From: Endomychus coccineus
Taxonomy: Eukaryota; Arthropoda; Insecta; Coleoptera; Endomychidae
Assembly: GCA_958510875.1 (NCBI GenBank)
Contig: OY294071.1
Span: 38,280,042 to 38,344,041, forward strand
Direction: 5' to 3'
DNA: 64,000 nucleotides
The translations under genes were made by a program, and so were the position numbers. The notes below the pieces were generated by a model, which was not told where the DNA came from, ran no database searches, and saw only the letters and a program-made list of their open reading frames with translations. Below, piece by piece: positions 19,777 through 32,214 of this stretch (position 1 is its first letter; the number at the start of each line of letters is the position of its first letter).

Positions 19777-22162
19777 TATATCGCGGTTATTAATATGTAC
19801 CTGACATACATGAAATACAATATCTTTTTTATGATGCGATTTTGGCATGACGTTCTACAGACTGTCAGGAATAGGATTAGCTAACAACCACTTATCTTGT
19901 AAACTCCATAGATTACAAAGGGTTAACCCGTTTGTTTGCTTCTGTATTGAGGGAATATATGTCTTTGCAAATCAGATGGTACACTCTATCTGTGTTTAGG
20001 ATTTTTCAATTAACCTTTAAATTTACGGTGTTTGATGATAGTGTTATTAGACCTCTGATTCTATTCTAGCCATATGCAGCAAGAGAATCATTTTTGATTC
20101 CTTGATTTTAATTGCCCTCTTAATTTTTCTCATAAAATTCAAAAGTAGCATATTCAGTCAGTTCCACATAAATACATCTTATGTTCTGTCTTGTATTTCA
20201 CAAATTTGTTCTTGTGCTTAAACATTTCCAGGGATGTTTTCGATTGCGATCCATTCGAACAGTTGTGTATTCAATGCAGTCTTTAAATTATGATCATGTG
20301 TCTGGTTTGCAATTGGAGTCACTATTACCAAAATATTAATCTTCCCAAATTATAAGAATTTGTACATTTTATATTACCGACTTCATTTTTGTCAATAAAT
20401 AAAATTACGTTATTCTTAATTCCTTTATTAAAAAAAGTTATAGTGGAAGCTTAATTATCTTGATGTAAGAAAACATCTGATACATTGTTCAATATCAATT
20501 TAATTTCTTGCAACAAATCGATTCTGCACTTCCGACAAATAAACTGGTCAATGATACATATGTTTGAATTGAAAAATAATACTATAGTATCAAGAAGACT
20601 TCAGAATTTTCATAGATCAACAGATCAAATATTCAAATTAAAATGGCTCTGATTGGAAACTACATACTCTTAAGAATTACAAAAGGGAATAATTAGAGGA
20701 AATGGGTAATACTTTAAAGAGATGGCTAATTTATCAATAACTGCGATTCCGAAATCGGTGTTGAATCGTAGCTTCATTTGTAAATACATTTTAGATCTTG
20801 ACACTAACAGCAATTGCATTCTGAATTCCATTGTTTCACTCATTTTTATTTTTCATATGACCTGAGTACCGTATTCGTAAACTTCTTCCAAATTAATTGG
20901 AGATGTATGAAAATGTTGTGTATGTATAATTTATTCTAAATTAAGGTGAAGTTTCTTTATTGCTATTCCTGTCTTCCAAAGTATTTTTGAAGATATAAAT
21001 GGTTCTGAAAAATTGATAGAAATTGGTGACATATTATCAATTAGTATAGTGAATAATGAAAATTAATTATTCAATTGATTTTGAATTGTAGTTCAAAATT
21101 GAATCAATTTTATTTGCGAGTCTCATATGTTTGAATCTCATTTTCTAATTTTCATTCATTTCTCCAAAATTGTGAAAGACAAGTGGAGGAATATTCGAAT
21201 TTATCGTTTTATAGAGCATTCTTAATATGGGAATAATTAAATTAGACCTGAAATCTAACCAAATTAAAAAAATATAGATGTTGTAATTGATTTTTCTTTT
21301 TCTTATGTTTCTTTCATAGCATATTTGTTATTCTGTTCTCTTTTTATTTTGGGTAAACAACGTATACGAAAATATTGATTACTATATTAAATGATTGATT
21401 GTTGTAGCCGTTAGTTTATGGTAATTCATCATATTGATAAAGGAAATAAACAAACACTGTATACAATGTATATACTAGCAGTGTATACAATATCTATACT
21501 ATCAGAAGGTAAATGCCTTATAATATTACTAATTTACTACATTATTCTCAGTACTAATTTATATTGTTTGGGAATACCTCGGTCTATTGAATGAGATTAT
21601 TAATAACTATGAATAGTTTGGAATGGATTAGGTTCACTTGGTCATTAAGTAGGCAAATTGTAGGATCATTTTTATGTTTGATGATACCAAGTGATTCTAA
21701 TAAATTCAATTTTGAGCCTTTTGTACAGAGATGTTTCGTGTTCATTAATATCCGAGAAACTTTGCTTTTTTTCTAAAAGATGATTTGCAAAGGTGGTATC
21801 TGATTTTTGTAAATTAAAGGATCCTAAAAGTTATTTATACCTAATATTTAATATTTGAGTTTTTGAATTATCTAGTTAATTCTCAATTTCATACTTTTAT
21901 ATTTTATATTTTTTCTATTCACATAGGTATGTTATTATGACAAATCAGAATTGCAAATGCACAATATAACAAATAAATATACATGAATAAATGCTGAGCG
22001 ATAAGGAATGACAGTATTTAATATTAACCTAAAGTTCTATATATGAGATTTTATGTTTTGTTTTATCTCATCAATGATTCTATTGATATTATATTTTAGT
22101 ATTAAGGTTAGGTTTAGGTATGAGTTTGAAACTTTCAATGGTAATTGCAATAAATCTATCTA
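19777..22162. other. no gene seen; AT-rich intergenic or intronic DNA
   Basis: No protein motif or inverted ends recognised. A short local repeat GTATACAATGTATATACTAG/GTGTATACAATATCTATACT occurs at about 21,458-21,500. Confidence 0.5.
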
Positions 22163-23127
22163 CCGGGATATCAAAAATTATCTTGGTCAAGGGTGGTTGT
22201 GGAATCTAAAACGTGTGTCTTACTTTACGTGAAATAATTATGTCATAATTAATTTGAAGTTTCTAAAAGTGCGAAATTTCGCAATTTTATACGAATATTG
22301 TAACACTCAGAAGTCTTCAGCGCTTTGGACTCCGGAATTTTCACGTGGCCTATCGAAATTAGAAGGTTCGAATTATCTAAAAACATAATTGCATGAACGC
22401 CAGACGTCCTATGTAATTAGCTACGAACGAAATCATTTTGACATATGCCTCGAGGAGCTCGCTGTGCGTAAGTTAGAGTTTATACATTTTACCTCGGTCT
22501 TGTTAATTTGGGGCCGTTTCTTGCCCCGTGCGACTGGCGCCAGTTGTAATAAAGTGTTTTTGGCTATGGGCCGCTAGCTTTTACCCGCTTCGTGTATATT
22601 TTAGTCGCGAGAAAATTCCCTTTGGTACGTCGCACGTTAGACGCGCGTAGCTGAGATCTGAGAATAGCTCAAACTGTCTTAATTAAATTTTCCTATTTAA
22701 TGGACATTTATCGAAAAAAGAAGGGCCGTCTAGCACGGTTCGATACTAAATCTAACTACATGGAGCGAAAACGGCACGCGAAAAGTCGTCGTAAAGCCGT
22801 ATTAGGTACAACCAGTTTGCACTTTTCTAACTCGCGTGCTACGGGCTTCTCACGTGAACGTCATTCGATTTACGGCAAATTAACTATTTCAAAACAGTTT
22901 TTGACCCGGATTGTGGCTATCACGACCTCTGAAAAGGTTCAAAGTTCACATAATTATTTCATAATTTGTAGTTCATTATTGTTTTACAACTGAAATAAAT
23001 AGGTATGAAATTTGTAGGTTATTGATGATGTCAGTGTGACAGTGACATAATTATTTCAAACGTAAAGTAAGACACACGTTTTAGATTCCACAACCACCCT
23101 TGACCAAGATAATTTTTGATATCCCGG
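22163..23127. mobile_element. TA-flanked TIR element of 965 bp, unknown family
   Basis: TIRs of about 83-85 bp: left 22,163-22,245 starts CCGGGATATCAAAAATTATC, right 23,043-23,127 ends with its inverse. TA lies on both sides. The interior (22,550-22,900) is markedly richer in CpG than the flanks and holds a basic ORF. Confidence 0.75.
22700..22993 (+). CDS. hypothetical basic protein, 97 residues
   Basis: ATG 22,700 opens MDIYRKKKGRLARF, then YMERKRHAKSRRKAV, a stretch very rich in Lys and Arg, followed by a less basic half ending SSLLFYN. No family is recognised. It is the longest frame inside the TA-flanked element and uses more CpG codons than the surroundings. It could be a small DNA-binding protein of the element, part of a decayed transposase, a captured host exon, or chance. 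No upstream or downstream splice sites could be assigned. Confidence 0.25.
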   Translation: MDIYRKKKGRLARFDTKSNYMERKRHAKSRRKAVLGTTSLHFSNSRATGFSRERHSIYGKLTISKQFLTRIVAITTSEKVQSSHNYFIICSSLLFYN

Positions 23128-23139
23128 TATCTATATATA

Positions 23140-23310
23140 AACATAAAGAGAAAATCATCAAGGGGGAATTCAGATCGTTTACAGCTACCAGGCTTCTCTA
23201 TAGGTTTTATACCGTCTTTTTTATTAGTACACAATACATCTCCTAATCCTACAGGACACGCATCACTACAGATCACTAGAGGAAATACAGATGATAGTAT
23301 TCACTTACTT
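23140..23310 (-). pseudogene. Ty3/gypsy RNase H scrap
   Basis: The minus frame reads PLVICSDACPVGLGDVL then NKKDGIKPI, which fits the start of the gypsy RNase H domain (xDASPxGxGAVL ... DGxxxPI). The following part is not conserved. Too short to place in a lineage. Confidence 0.45.
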
Positions 23311-23400
23311 GATTCCTCAGTATATCAGAATTACTATGCTTTTGGGTCCATTATAACAACATTAAATGAAGCTGCGAACAATATTTCCCTTTTCATATGA

Positions 23401-24284
23401 TAACATACAAGCAATAGAAGTTTGTTCGAAATTTTCACCACAGAAGAGTAAAATTTTATTAATCGATTAAGTATTATCACTTGACATAGTCTGTGTTCAA
23501 AGTTTTTCCAAATTAAAATTGGCCGAATCAATGTTGAATTGATTTGATTTGAAATTTTTTATGAACAGAATACATACATTTTATACAAACATTTCTATAA
23601 TGTCTGACATACAGTTGGAAATATATTTTATCGGCAAAAGTCATATCTTATTCTGAAACGATTTCGTACTGAAGAATATGTATATATGAATTCCATACCT
23701 TAACGTGTCGACCTAAATGCTTTTCAGGGAGGTTTATAATTGGTGCAATATTCTCGCATAAAAGTGTTCAGTGTTCGCAACTGTTTATTAAAGTCCCTAA
23801 TCAGTCTGTTTGATCTCTAGTATTAAGGTGTCTACAACTAATACGGTTTCCAGGTGGATAAGTTGATGCGACGTATAATAAAGTACCAAGATTGAGGTCC
23901 GAACCAATCCAGTCTGCTAACCGAATGAAGCGTACACTAATTTGACACTTGTTTTCGTGTCGAGTTCTCTGTTTTGCGAAGCGTTAACACAACTGGTTCT
24001 GGCAACATTTAATACGGCCAGTAGATTCAACAAGACGAGATTTTTATTTTTCGCACAAAATCATTCATGGAGTTAATGTGCAGAATGTATTTTGGAAATT
24101 GTTTCTCATGCATAACGTAGATCTATTATAAGCAACGAGTTTGTTTGTATATCTATTAATCACATCATTAACCAGGATTTTACTTTCTCCAATTGAATCG
24201 CTTATATGGTAAAATATATTCCTATAGAGCACTATAATTTAGTTTCTTAAAACACAATCAAACACTATTCATTGCAACTAACAC
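23401..24284. other. no gene or repeat recognised
   Basis: AT-rich DNA without open frames or inverted ends of note. Confidence 0.4.
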
Positions 24285-24567
24285 AAACATAATGTTTTTG
24301 AGGTGGTACAATGTAGAGTAGATGAATTTGACAAAATTATTTCTATTCGGGAATATTATCATCAAACATATGTTCTATAATTAATTGCAATCTGAAAATC
24401 GTTATAGAGCAAGTAATCCTCGGAAAACATAATGTTTTTGAGGTGGTACAATGTAGAGTAGATGAATTTGACAAAATTATTTATATTCGGGAATATTATC
24501 ATCAAACATATGTTCTATAATTAATTGCAATCTGAAAATCGTTATAGAGCAAGTAATCCTCGGAAAA
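24285..24567 (+). repeat. tandem duplication, 140-bp unit, two copies
   Basis: AAACATAATGTTTTTGAGGT to AGTAATCCTCGG is repeated at once with very few changes (for example TTTCTATTCGG versus TTTATATTCGG). Noncoding; near-identity indicates a recent event. Confidence 0.95.
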
Positions 24568-24826
24568 TAGTCCATAATATATAGGAATTATTATTTACTG
24601 GACAACATAGAAGCTCATTTCACTTATGAGTACTTAGTTGAAATGATTCCAAAATTCAGAAGTTATATACAAGTTTATCTTTATATTCAACCGAACTTTT
24701 CTCTCCACTTATGAAAACTTCCAGATAATGTCCAGTTTATAGTTTGATTTAGTGGGTGTGTATTTATAAGTTACTTTCGAGGAGAAGTTAAATGAAATAA
24801 TGCCTTCTTTCTATACGAATTCTATT

Positions 24827-24975
24827 ATTCTTGAATAGTAGACTTCCGCGGATAGCCAATCTTGAAAAATCTTGGCTTCCGGATGGATTCCGCGTCACAA
24901 TAGCACGACTTGATGCCGACGTTTCGCTAACCATTACAGGTGGCATCTTCAGAACAGGCTTGAGGCTTGAACTGA
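24827..24975 (-). mobile_element. PLE-type 3' tail with hammerhead-like core
   Basis: About 145 bp shared with 40,965-41,105 (GTAGACTTCCGCG, TCCGGATGGATTCCGCGTC, GACTTGATGCCGACGTTTCG, CAGGCTTGAGGCTTGAACTG). No coding sequence. Confidence 0.7.
24921..24952 (-). ncRNA. hammerhead-like core
   Basis: Minus strand CTGAAGA, stem II GCCACC/GGTTAGC with one mismatch, GAAAC. The sister copy at 41,051 pairs better. Confidence 0.5.
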
Positions 24976-25476
24976 AACCCTTTTCTAAAATAATAATACA
25001 CGTATTCCATAGGTTGACAATATTTTATACACTAATTTGTTCATATATATAATTAATTCAGTGAGGTTTCGGTTATGATAATAATTTCCATAATGAAATA
25101 TTTTTAAGGCGTTTGTTTGGATCCTAATTTGGTTGAGTTACTCGCTAATTTTCGGAATAATATGTGTATCATGACAGATGATAAGTGACATTCTCATTTT
25201 ATATCAATGATCACACTATCAACAAAATAGTTCATATTTGTAATAAATATAAGTAACTCGAATGTTAATGTGCTAAAAAATGGGTAAATTACATTATTTC
25301 CGTTATATGGTAGTAAAATTGCTTTATATTCCAGTTTGATATGTATCTAAAACGCCCTTTTTGACACAACAGAAAAAAGGTATTCTGCTTAATTTTAATA
25401 GTAATTTAGTGTTCAAGATTGGGATATTATTTACCCGCTCATAGCTGGTACTGAAGAGCGTATGCACTTTTTTTTT

Positions 25477-25523
25477 CACTATAAATAAGAAACAATCACC
25501 CTTATCCTTTCTTATTTATAGTG
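25477..25523. repeat. 47-bp hairpin, mini-derivative of the 39,954 foldback
   Basis: CACTATAAATAAGAA ... TTCTTATTTATAGTG with ACAATCACCCTTATCC between. Flanking GTGTTACAATGCATCCACAGT also matches the copy at 40,096, so both sit in the same larger repeat. Confidence 0.65.
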
Positions 25524-26418
25524 TTACAATGCATCCACAGTGGGCACTCTTTAATAGTTTATTACTTCTATTTTCAGTTACCCCGACTTTAACGACGATC
25601 TAAGGAAATTATTATTACAGAGCTAAAAATGTACATCGAAGAACGCAACTGACTGGTTAGCGTCACTGCTAATACTTCAGTCTAGAGACTTAAGAGTGTG
25701 GGTTAGAATTATAGCCATGGTTCACTTTTTGTTGTAAATATAGTAATTAACATCATGCTTAAACATTTTGTATCCGAATCTTAGATATACTCATACTGAT
25801 TTGTGACATATTGCGCAAGTAGTAGTTGATTGCATGCGATCCAAATTTTCGGAATTCAGCAGCTACAGCATTAGAGGTGCATTAGTTTTTATTCCTTATA
25901 TATCAAGGAAGTCTTCACACATGAACACTGTCGTAAGTAAAGTCGTGTAATTTTTTACGGTCAAGTCGAATTATCACAAAGCTTTACGTTATCAATACCA
26001 CATTCATCCAGGAGAATTTAGGTGCGTATTTTTAGCATGGTTTCTCTAGTTGAGGGCAATCCATTGAGTTTAAGAATACATTAAATGTATTCAGTCTGGT
26101 CAGGCGGTCTTGGTTCCTATTCATCGGATTAATTTTCATTAAGTTCTGTATTTTAATTATTTCGTCTAAATCATCGGGGAAAAAGGTTCGATCTCACCAT
26201 GGAAAACGTCAACACCGAGAATGTCGCATGACTTTTTTACACGTTTCTTCACTTTTGTTTCCACAAACTGTCTAGCAATTTAACTGCTTTTCGGCATCCA
26301 CAAGTGTTTTAGTTCCCAATTAACATTATCAATAGTTTCTAATCGCCATTAAATCTAATGAAACACTCCGAAATACATGACTAAAATACCAGACAGAAAA
26401 AACTTTTTTATCAATCTA
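25524..26418. other. no gene seen
   Basis: AT-rich, no coding motif found. Confidence 0.4.
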
Positions 26419-27393
26419 GTGGAGTCAATCTACGGAAAAATAGGACGAGGTTCGTAAAAATGTGATAGGAATTAGTGACCTGGAAAAAACGGTGTCTTAT
26501 GATAAAAATGATAAGATCCTAAAATTTCTATTACCAATATTGGGTGGAACCACGTCTAACTGGTTTTTGCCCTTTTTTAGGTCAGTTTTGGAGTTTTATT
26601 TTTGTTGACCCCCTCAGACTTCCGGCTAAGGTTTGAAATTGGTACCCTTTTATTGTTGGTATTTGAGGAACCTTCGGTCCAAATTTCGTTACATTCCGTT
26701 AACCCCCCCCCCCTCCTGGATTATATGTATAAATACGTTTTTTGAAGCAAAAATTCAAATGATGAAATTTGGTGAAAAAGTAGGTCGTAGCGATCACAAT
26801 AAGTGGTCCAAGTATGGGCTAAAGATATTGAATAGTTTTGCTTAAAATCCAAATTTGGCGAATTGGGCCCAAATTTTAAAATTGCTCCCCCTTTTGTCAA
26901 AAAAGTCGAAGCCTACTCTACTTAGGCTCAAATTAAAGGTTATTTTATGTACTTTAATGTGGTATATGTCCGTATCAACTTTTTTTTACGATTAGTCCAT
27001 TTTTTGGCCATTTACGGTGTGCAATTTGATCAAAATAGCCCAATTTGAATTTTTGCTCCAAAAAACGTATTTATATATACATATTCCAGGAGGGGGGGTT
27101 AACGGAATGTCACGAAATTTGGACCGAACGTTTCTCAAATACCAACAATAAAAGGGTACCAATTTCAAACCTTAGCCGGAAGTCTAAGGGGTCTAAAAAA
27201 AATAAAACTCCAAAACTCACCTAAAAAAGGGCAAAAAACCAGTTTTTGAAGGTTAAACATGGTTCCACTCAATATTGATGATAGAAATTTCAGGATCTTA
27301 TTATTTTTATCATAAGACACCATTTTTTTCAGGTCGCTAACCTCTATCAAATTTTTACGAACCTGGCCCTATTTTTCCGTAGATTGACTTCAC
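26419..27393. mobile_element. foldback MITE, 975 bp, TA target
   Basis: Inverted arms of about 350 bp: GTGGAGTCAATCTACGG at 26,419 against CCGTAGATTGACTTCAC at 27,377-27,393; shared inner blocks GGTTTGAAATTGGTACCC and the (C)n run of TTAACCCCCC. TA on both sides suggests Tc1/mariner-type mobilisation. No transposase. Short frames in the arms are not conserved between them. Confidence 0.8.
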
Positions 27394-27395
27394 TA

Positions 27396-28786
27396 ATCGA
27401 TGACTAGATTATCCGTTTCCCAACAAAGTCCGCGCTACCTCAGTGTAAAGTTTTATAATAAATTCATAAATAAGCACCGATATTTCGAAAACAAAATTTA
27501 AAAATGAATTAAAAAAATATTTAATAAGTAAATAGAAATATTTGTATTTTTTATTTGTGTCACGTTATTTTATTTATTTATCTATATATCATTTTATCTC
27601 ATTGTATTGTTAACTTGTCATATAATTCTGCATTTTAAATCCAATTTCACCGTATCATTCTATTGGCTAATAAATTATCTTATCTCCCCACTCCATTTTT
27701 CTGAAGTTAAGTACTTATGTCGATTTTGAATATTTGGAAATTGATATTATGTTATTAATACCAGTATCACCTTGTTCTTACAAGATAAGTGTGAATATTC
27801 TAAGATGATTGGAATGTTGTTCAAAGAAAGAATCGATTGAAATTAATTCCCAAAATCAGACTGAAAATTTAATAATTTAAATTTTGGTGATTTTGATCGC
27901 TCATAAAATCTAAACCAATACATGGAAGTTTCTGCGTGGAAGACGAATCAAGTGTTTCAATAAGTAATAAATATAACCAGAGGATGATTAAATAATATAA
28001 TTGCAGTGCGTCGTATTATATTTATTTAAGAACGCTTAGGTACTAATTGTCTGCGTAAATACTGCCATATATAATGTATTCGATTTAACTTTGTCATGTA
28101 AGTGTGATATTTCAGTTCTAGTTGAAATATTCTTGATATTCTCTACGAAATATTCAAGCAACGCAATATTCTTGATTAGATTTCATACATAACATCATGA
28201 ATGACAAAATAGCAGATGAAATGTATATGATATTTGTGAGGTGAGAAATCGATGTGTTCTAATATTCACTGGAAATACCTATAGATGATTATAGATGGAC
28301 GAGAGCTGCGATCTGCTTAAGGACTAATTAATGGTGGTTATTATCAAGATATTTGGCATAAGTTACAGACTCTGGGTATAAACTAGTAAACATTCTGATC
28401 GTTCAAACGATTGTATCGAATGCTTGCGAGAAGTCTTCTCTTCTACCTGAAGGCTGTACATCACCTGCCGATGCGATTCCGACGAAGAACGTAGACCAAG
28501 AAAGAACTTTAGAACCTTACGCGCTGCAGCTAAGCGCACCACACCGTTGACTGTATGCCATGGTAATGGTATATTCATCAGATGGTGTACAACTCTGTAC
28601 GTGTCGGGGCTTTAGTTGTAACGCTCTTCAGCCAGAGCGTAAGCCTCCGTTAACCACCATGCGTAAGGGAGATGTATATCGTTGCATCCCAGTGCACTGA
28701 CTGCATTCATTATTTTCACATTTGGGCTGTAACATGTTACGAGTTTGAGTGTTTGTGTTTCGAGTGTAGTGTTGATAGTTTTTGCA
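27396..28786 (+). promoter_or_regulatory. presumed upstream and 5' UTR region of the ephrin-like exon
   Basis: From about 28,400 to 28,790 CpG and G+C rise above the local level, as expected near a promoter or 5' UTR. No TATA box or initiator could be assigned. 27,396-28,390 shows nothing. Confidence 0.3.
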
Positions 28787-28947
28787 ATGGCCGTGTTAGT
28801 GAAGAAGTGTAGTTTTATTCCCCCAGGCTTCACGGCGACCTCTTGTCTGACTGTTTTACTCCTCATCTGTTTAGAGACCGTTCTTCTTTGCAGGGAATCT
28901 ACATGTTCTAAACCATTTCATGTTCACTGGAACACTACCAACAGCAT
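28787..28947 (+). CDS. ephrin-like gene, first coding exon (signal peptide)
   Basis: ATG 28,787 (context GCAATGG) gives 53 codons and two bases of codon 54. Residues 16-35 (TATSCLTVLLLICLETVLLC) form a hydrophobic segment suited to a signal peptide, followed by RESTCS and KPFHVHWNTTNS just before a GTGAGT donor at 28,948. In ephrins, the ligands of Eph receptor kinases, the receptor-binding domain begins (V/H)WN(S/T)(S/T)NP and the first exon ends right there. A frame also runs upstream of this ATG but only from a TTG. No further ephrin exon was found to 64,000. The alternative, a hyaluronidase (VYWNVPTF), fits the last residues less well. The protein would act at the cell surface in axon guidance. 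Confidence 0.55.
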
Positions 28948-30319
28948 GTGAGTGTAAAATTCATGTTACCATTCATTTCTTAATTCGTTCCAACCAGTTA
29001 AGCAAGGAATAATATTACAACTATAAGAACCACTTACAGAAAAATATTTTAATCGGGATGGACGCTAACAATTCTTTATATTGATACAATAAAACACTTA
29101 GTACTTTGTTGAAGATGACACGATAGTTGTCGAAACTATACTCGCTTAAGTGTTTCTATAATATATGTGATAAAAAACAAGGTAATAAGTGTTTTATTAA
29201 TTATATCAATATGATGAATTATTACAAAGTAACGGCTTCCACTATCGATAATTCGTTATATTTTATGTATCAAAACCATCTCAAGGTTTTGAATTACAAC
29301 TCGTATGTTAATTAATACACCGAAAAATCGAATTTACTGAATTTAAGGAGTTTAAGTTTCTTCGGAATTAAGAATTATTTATGCCTCTTTCAAGAGACGC
29401 CACTCTATGAATATGTATCTCAAATAAAAATATGCTTATGTTGTTTTTTCAGCTGATGTTTTTTGGTGAGACTTCAATTTTCATTTCCACAAATTAAATT
29501 TTGAGATGTTATTCCAATCGTTAAATAAAATAAATGGAAATTTTAACGGTGTTTACGACAATGAACCATTTTCCGATTTGAATATTACTTAATTGTAAAC
29601 ATCACAGAAAGTAAAAAACCATTTCGAATTTGATCAATTGCCAAACATTATCTCTATAAAATTTCGAAGAGTTATTCTGTTGGATAATCTACAAGATTCG
29701 ACGCATCAATAATACCGTTTGATAGGATGTCATCATAATTGAACAAAAAGGATAATTTCTCCACTAGTACAGCTAAAACTATAAATGATTGTTCCGTAGA
29801 TTGAAAATTCTATATATGGTGGAGTTCGAGAGATACAAAGAGTATTTTGCAAAAATTATAATACCGTGTATTCCTAAAACAAACAGATATCACATCATAA
29901 ATGTCAATCAAATTATAGTTTTGCATAAAATCTCTGTATTAAACTGAATAATTTAATATGGGAAACATATTTGTATCTAAAATTTCATCGAATTCTACAT
30001 ATAGACACCAAGTGTAGTGTAGAAATGTGCTGGAAACTGTGGATGGTTGCTATCGCCATAGGGAAGTCCACTTGACACATAATACGGAGATTTTGGGTTC
30101 CAAACCAGTAGCGTAGCTAATTCCCACTCCGCCCCCCCGCATATAAACTCTTTGCCCCCCTTCCTTTTTCTAAAAAAAAAGGAAAAGGAAAATAACAAAT
30201 ATACTTTGAATCTTAGCTAAAAATAATCAACATAATGTATGCATACTTGATATTTATTTGAATGGTTTTTATTTATACGTAATTAATAGTATATCTTATA
30301 ATATATTATATACCAATGA
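28948..30319 (+). other. probable first intron of the ephrin-like gene, start
   Basis: Begins GTGAGTGTAA. Apart from a hammerhead-like core at 29,109 and a possible hAT-type edge CAGTAGCGTAGCTAA near 30,107, no element was recognised. Confidence 0.4.
29109..29136 (+). ncRNA. hammerhead-like core, first base changed
   Basis: TTGAAGA, stem II GACA/TGTC, GAAAC. The C of CUGANGA is T, so activity is unlikely; marks a PLE tail scrap. Confidence 0.35.
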
Positions 30320-31530
30320 CTGGCAATATGGCTTTCGTCAGTAGAGATCAATAGGAGACCTCCTTGTTTACGTAACACATGTATGACAGAAATCTATTGA
30401 AAACATTTCTAGCTGTATCATTGGATATTTCCAAAGCATTTAACCGAGTCTGACACCAAAGCCTTCTAGGGAATTTTCCGTCATATAGTTTGCCGCCTCA
30501 AGTTTGTCGCTTACTGTCGAGTTTTCTAGATCAGTCCATGTGGGGGGTTGACGAACTATCCTCCGATATAATGACAATCAACGCTGGTGTTTCACAGGGA
30601 TATGTCTTGGTACCAACTTTGTTTCTGCTCCATATAAACGATCTGTCCCGTCCACAGCTTTGCAGATGATGGTACACTTCATACCGCTTTCTTATCTAGA
30701 GCCCCTATACCATTCAATGAAGCGAGAGGAGCAAGACAGAGACAGGTTGACGCAATTAATGGAGATCTGGCAAATATTTTGAAATGGGGATCTAATCTAG
30801 TAGAGTTTAATGCAACAAAAAAAACTGAAGCTTGCGTCTTCTCCAGGAAGGCGGATCTCACAATCCCTAATATGATGTCACATACAACTATTCCTATGAA
30901 GTATTCCATAACTATGCTCAGGATCACCACCAACAGTACCCTCTCATGGAATGATCATGCGAGGTCCATTGCGAAAACCGCTTCACAAAAACTTGCTTTT
31001 CTATTCCGTGACAAGAGCTACTTTATATCCCAGCACCTCCTCATAATATACAAGGCACAGATTCGACCTGTCCTGGAGTACTGCTCACATGTTTGGAGTT
31101 CGGCTCCCAAACATACGCTGAAGCTCTTGGATTATATCCAGAATTCTATTCGTTTGATTGATAATATTTCACTTACGAGTTCATTAACCTCTATAGAACA
31201 TCGTAGATAGATTTTCTATAGATATTTTCATAGTCGGTGTTCATCAGAAATCTCATCTGTTCCACCACGAGTGATTGCAGACAGGCGAACTGGACGAGCT
31301 CAAACTAGTCACCCCTTCATTGTTAAGCTCGAGATAGGCCGAATTTCTTCCTACCAGACTTAATTTTTCTATCGAACAGCGGAGTTGTGGAACTCTTTAC
31401 CTAGTGAGGTCTCTCCCTATGCCTATAAGCTCCGAACCTTCAAGAAAAATTCGAATGCCCATCTCCTCTCCCAACATTCCACAGCTGGCTCACACGATGT
31501 TCTTCAAAGATTATAGGTTTCCCTCTCGTG
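30320..31530 (+). pseudogene. Jockey-like LINE reverse transcriptase, decayed
   Basis: Visible RT blocks: QYGFRQ, AVSLDISKAFNRV (motif A), INAGVSQGYVLVPTLFLLHINDL (motif B), FADDGTLHTAF (motif C). The longest frame (30,779-31,210) has CVFSRKAD, LRITTNSTLSWNDHARSIAK, LLIIYKAQIRPVLEYCSHVW and a C-terminal RLIDNISL block; further on ELWNSLPSEVSPYAYKLRTF lies in another frame and the tail ends near 31,525. Multiple stops and frameshifts. It is a different LINE from the R1-type pair at 11 and 58 kb, since it lacks RNase H. Confidence 0.8.
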
Positions 31531-32214
31531 TAGTCAAAGTATAAAAAAAGAAGTATCAGAACTGCCAACACTTGCAAACTTATTCATGGATCTTGTTCTT
31601 CATCGGTACGTACGACAAAATGTGATAAAGCGACTATACAATATTCTCAAATTAGTCTGCTCTGCAGTCAAATTTTTTATGATTGAAATATAGTAGAAAA
31701 ATAAAAAAATTAAGTAATAATCATAAATGGTGAAAACAAAAATTGCTCTCACCAAACCTATTTGCATTGTGTAATCAAATATGGCAAAATTCCTTATACT
31801 CGAACTTATACCTAAACATCAATCTATAAACGTATAATTCAAATTCAAGCTGGTATTCATCGCTTACCGCTAGACGAAAAATTACATCAATCGACATTTG
31901 AATAATATTAAAGAAGTTAATGATATACCGACTTGTAATAACCAGTTTCCAAATATTTGCTACAGCCATTGTGTATTTATTTGAATAAAACTACAAGCCA
32001 TTGGAATTAATACAGGCTGCTTGCATATTTGAATTTGTCTTGGGGTGTGTACCATCTGATTATTTTGCAATTCCAAATATTCAGATACCGAGTTTTTGTT
32101 CTAGATGTACCTTGGATATTCATAACACTTTATTTGTTTTTATATGGAGGATTACTATTTATCACGGAAGTGTTCAAAATAACAAGATAGCGAATTAACA
32201 AACTTGAGAGTTAA
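31531..32214. other. no gene seen
   Basis: AT-rich DNA; no motif recognised. Confidence 0.4.

Noticed and set aside
28745..28786. Upstream extension of the ephrin-like frame
   Set aside because: It would start at TTG; the ATG at 28,787 has a usable context and leaves a proper signal peptide.
28612..28866. 84-residue minus frame opposite the ephrin-like exon
   Set aside because: No recognisable motif; a shadow of the plus-strand coding exon and its 5' region.
28900..28947. Hyaluronidase (GH56) first exon
   Set aside because: GH56 proteins have a VYWNVPTF-type start; HWNTTNS and the splice position fit ephrins better. Kept as the alternative.
30107..30180. hAT left end CAGTAGCGTAGCTAA
   Set aside because: No matching right end or 8-bp duplication was found within a few kb.
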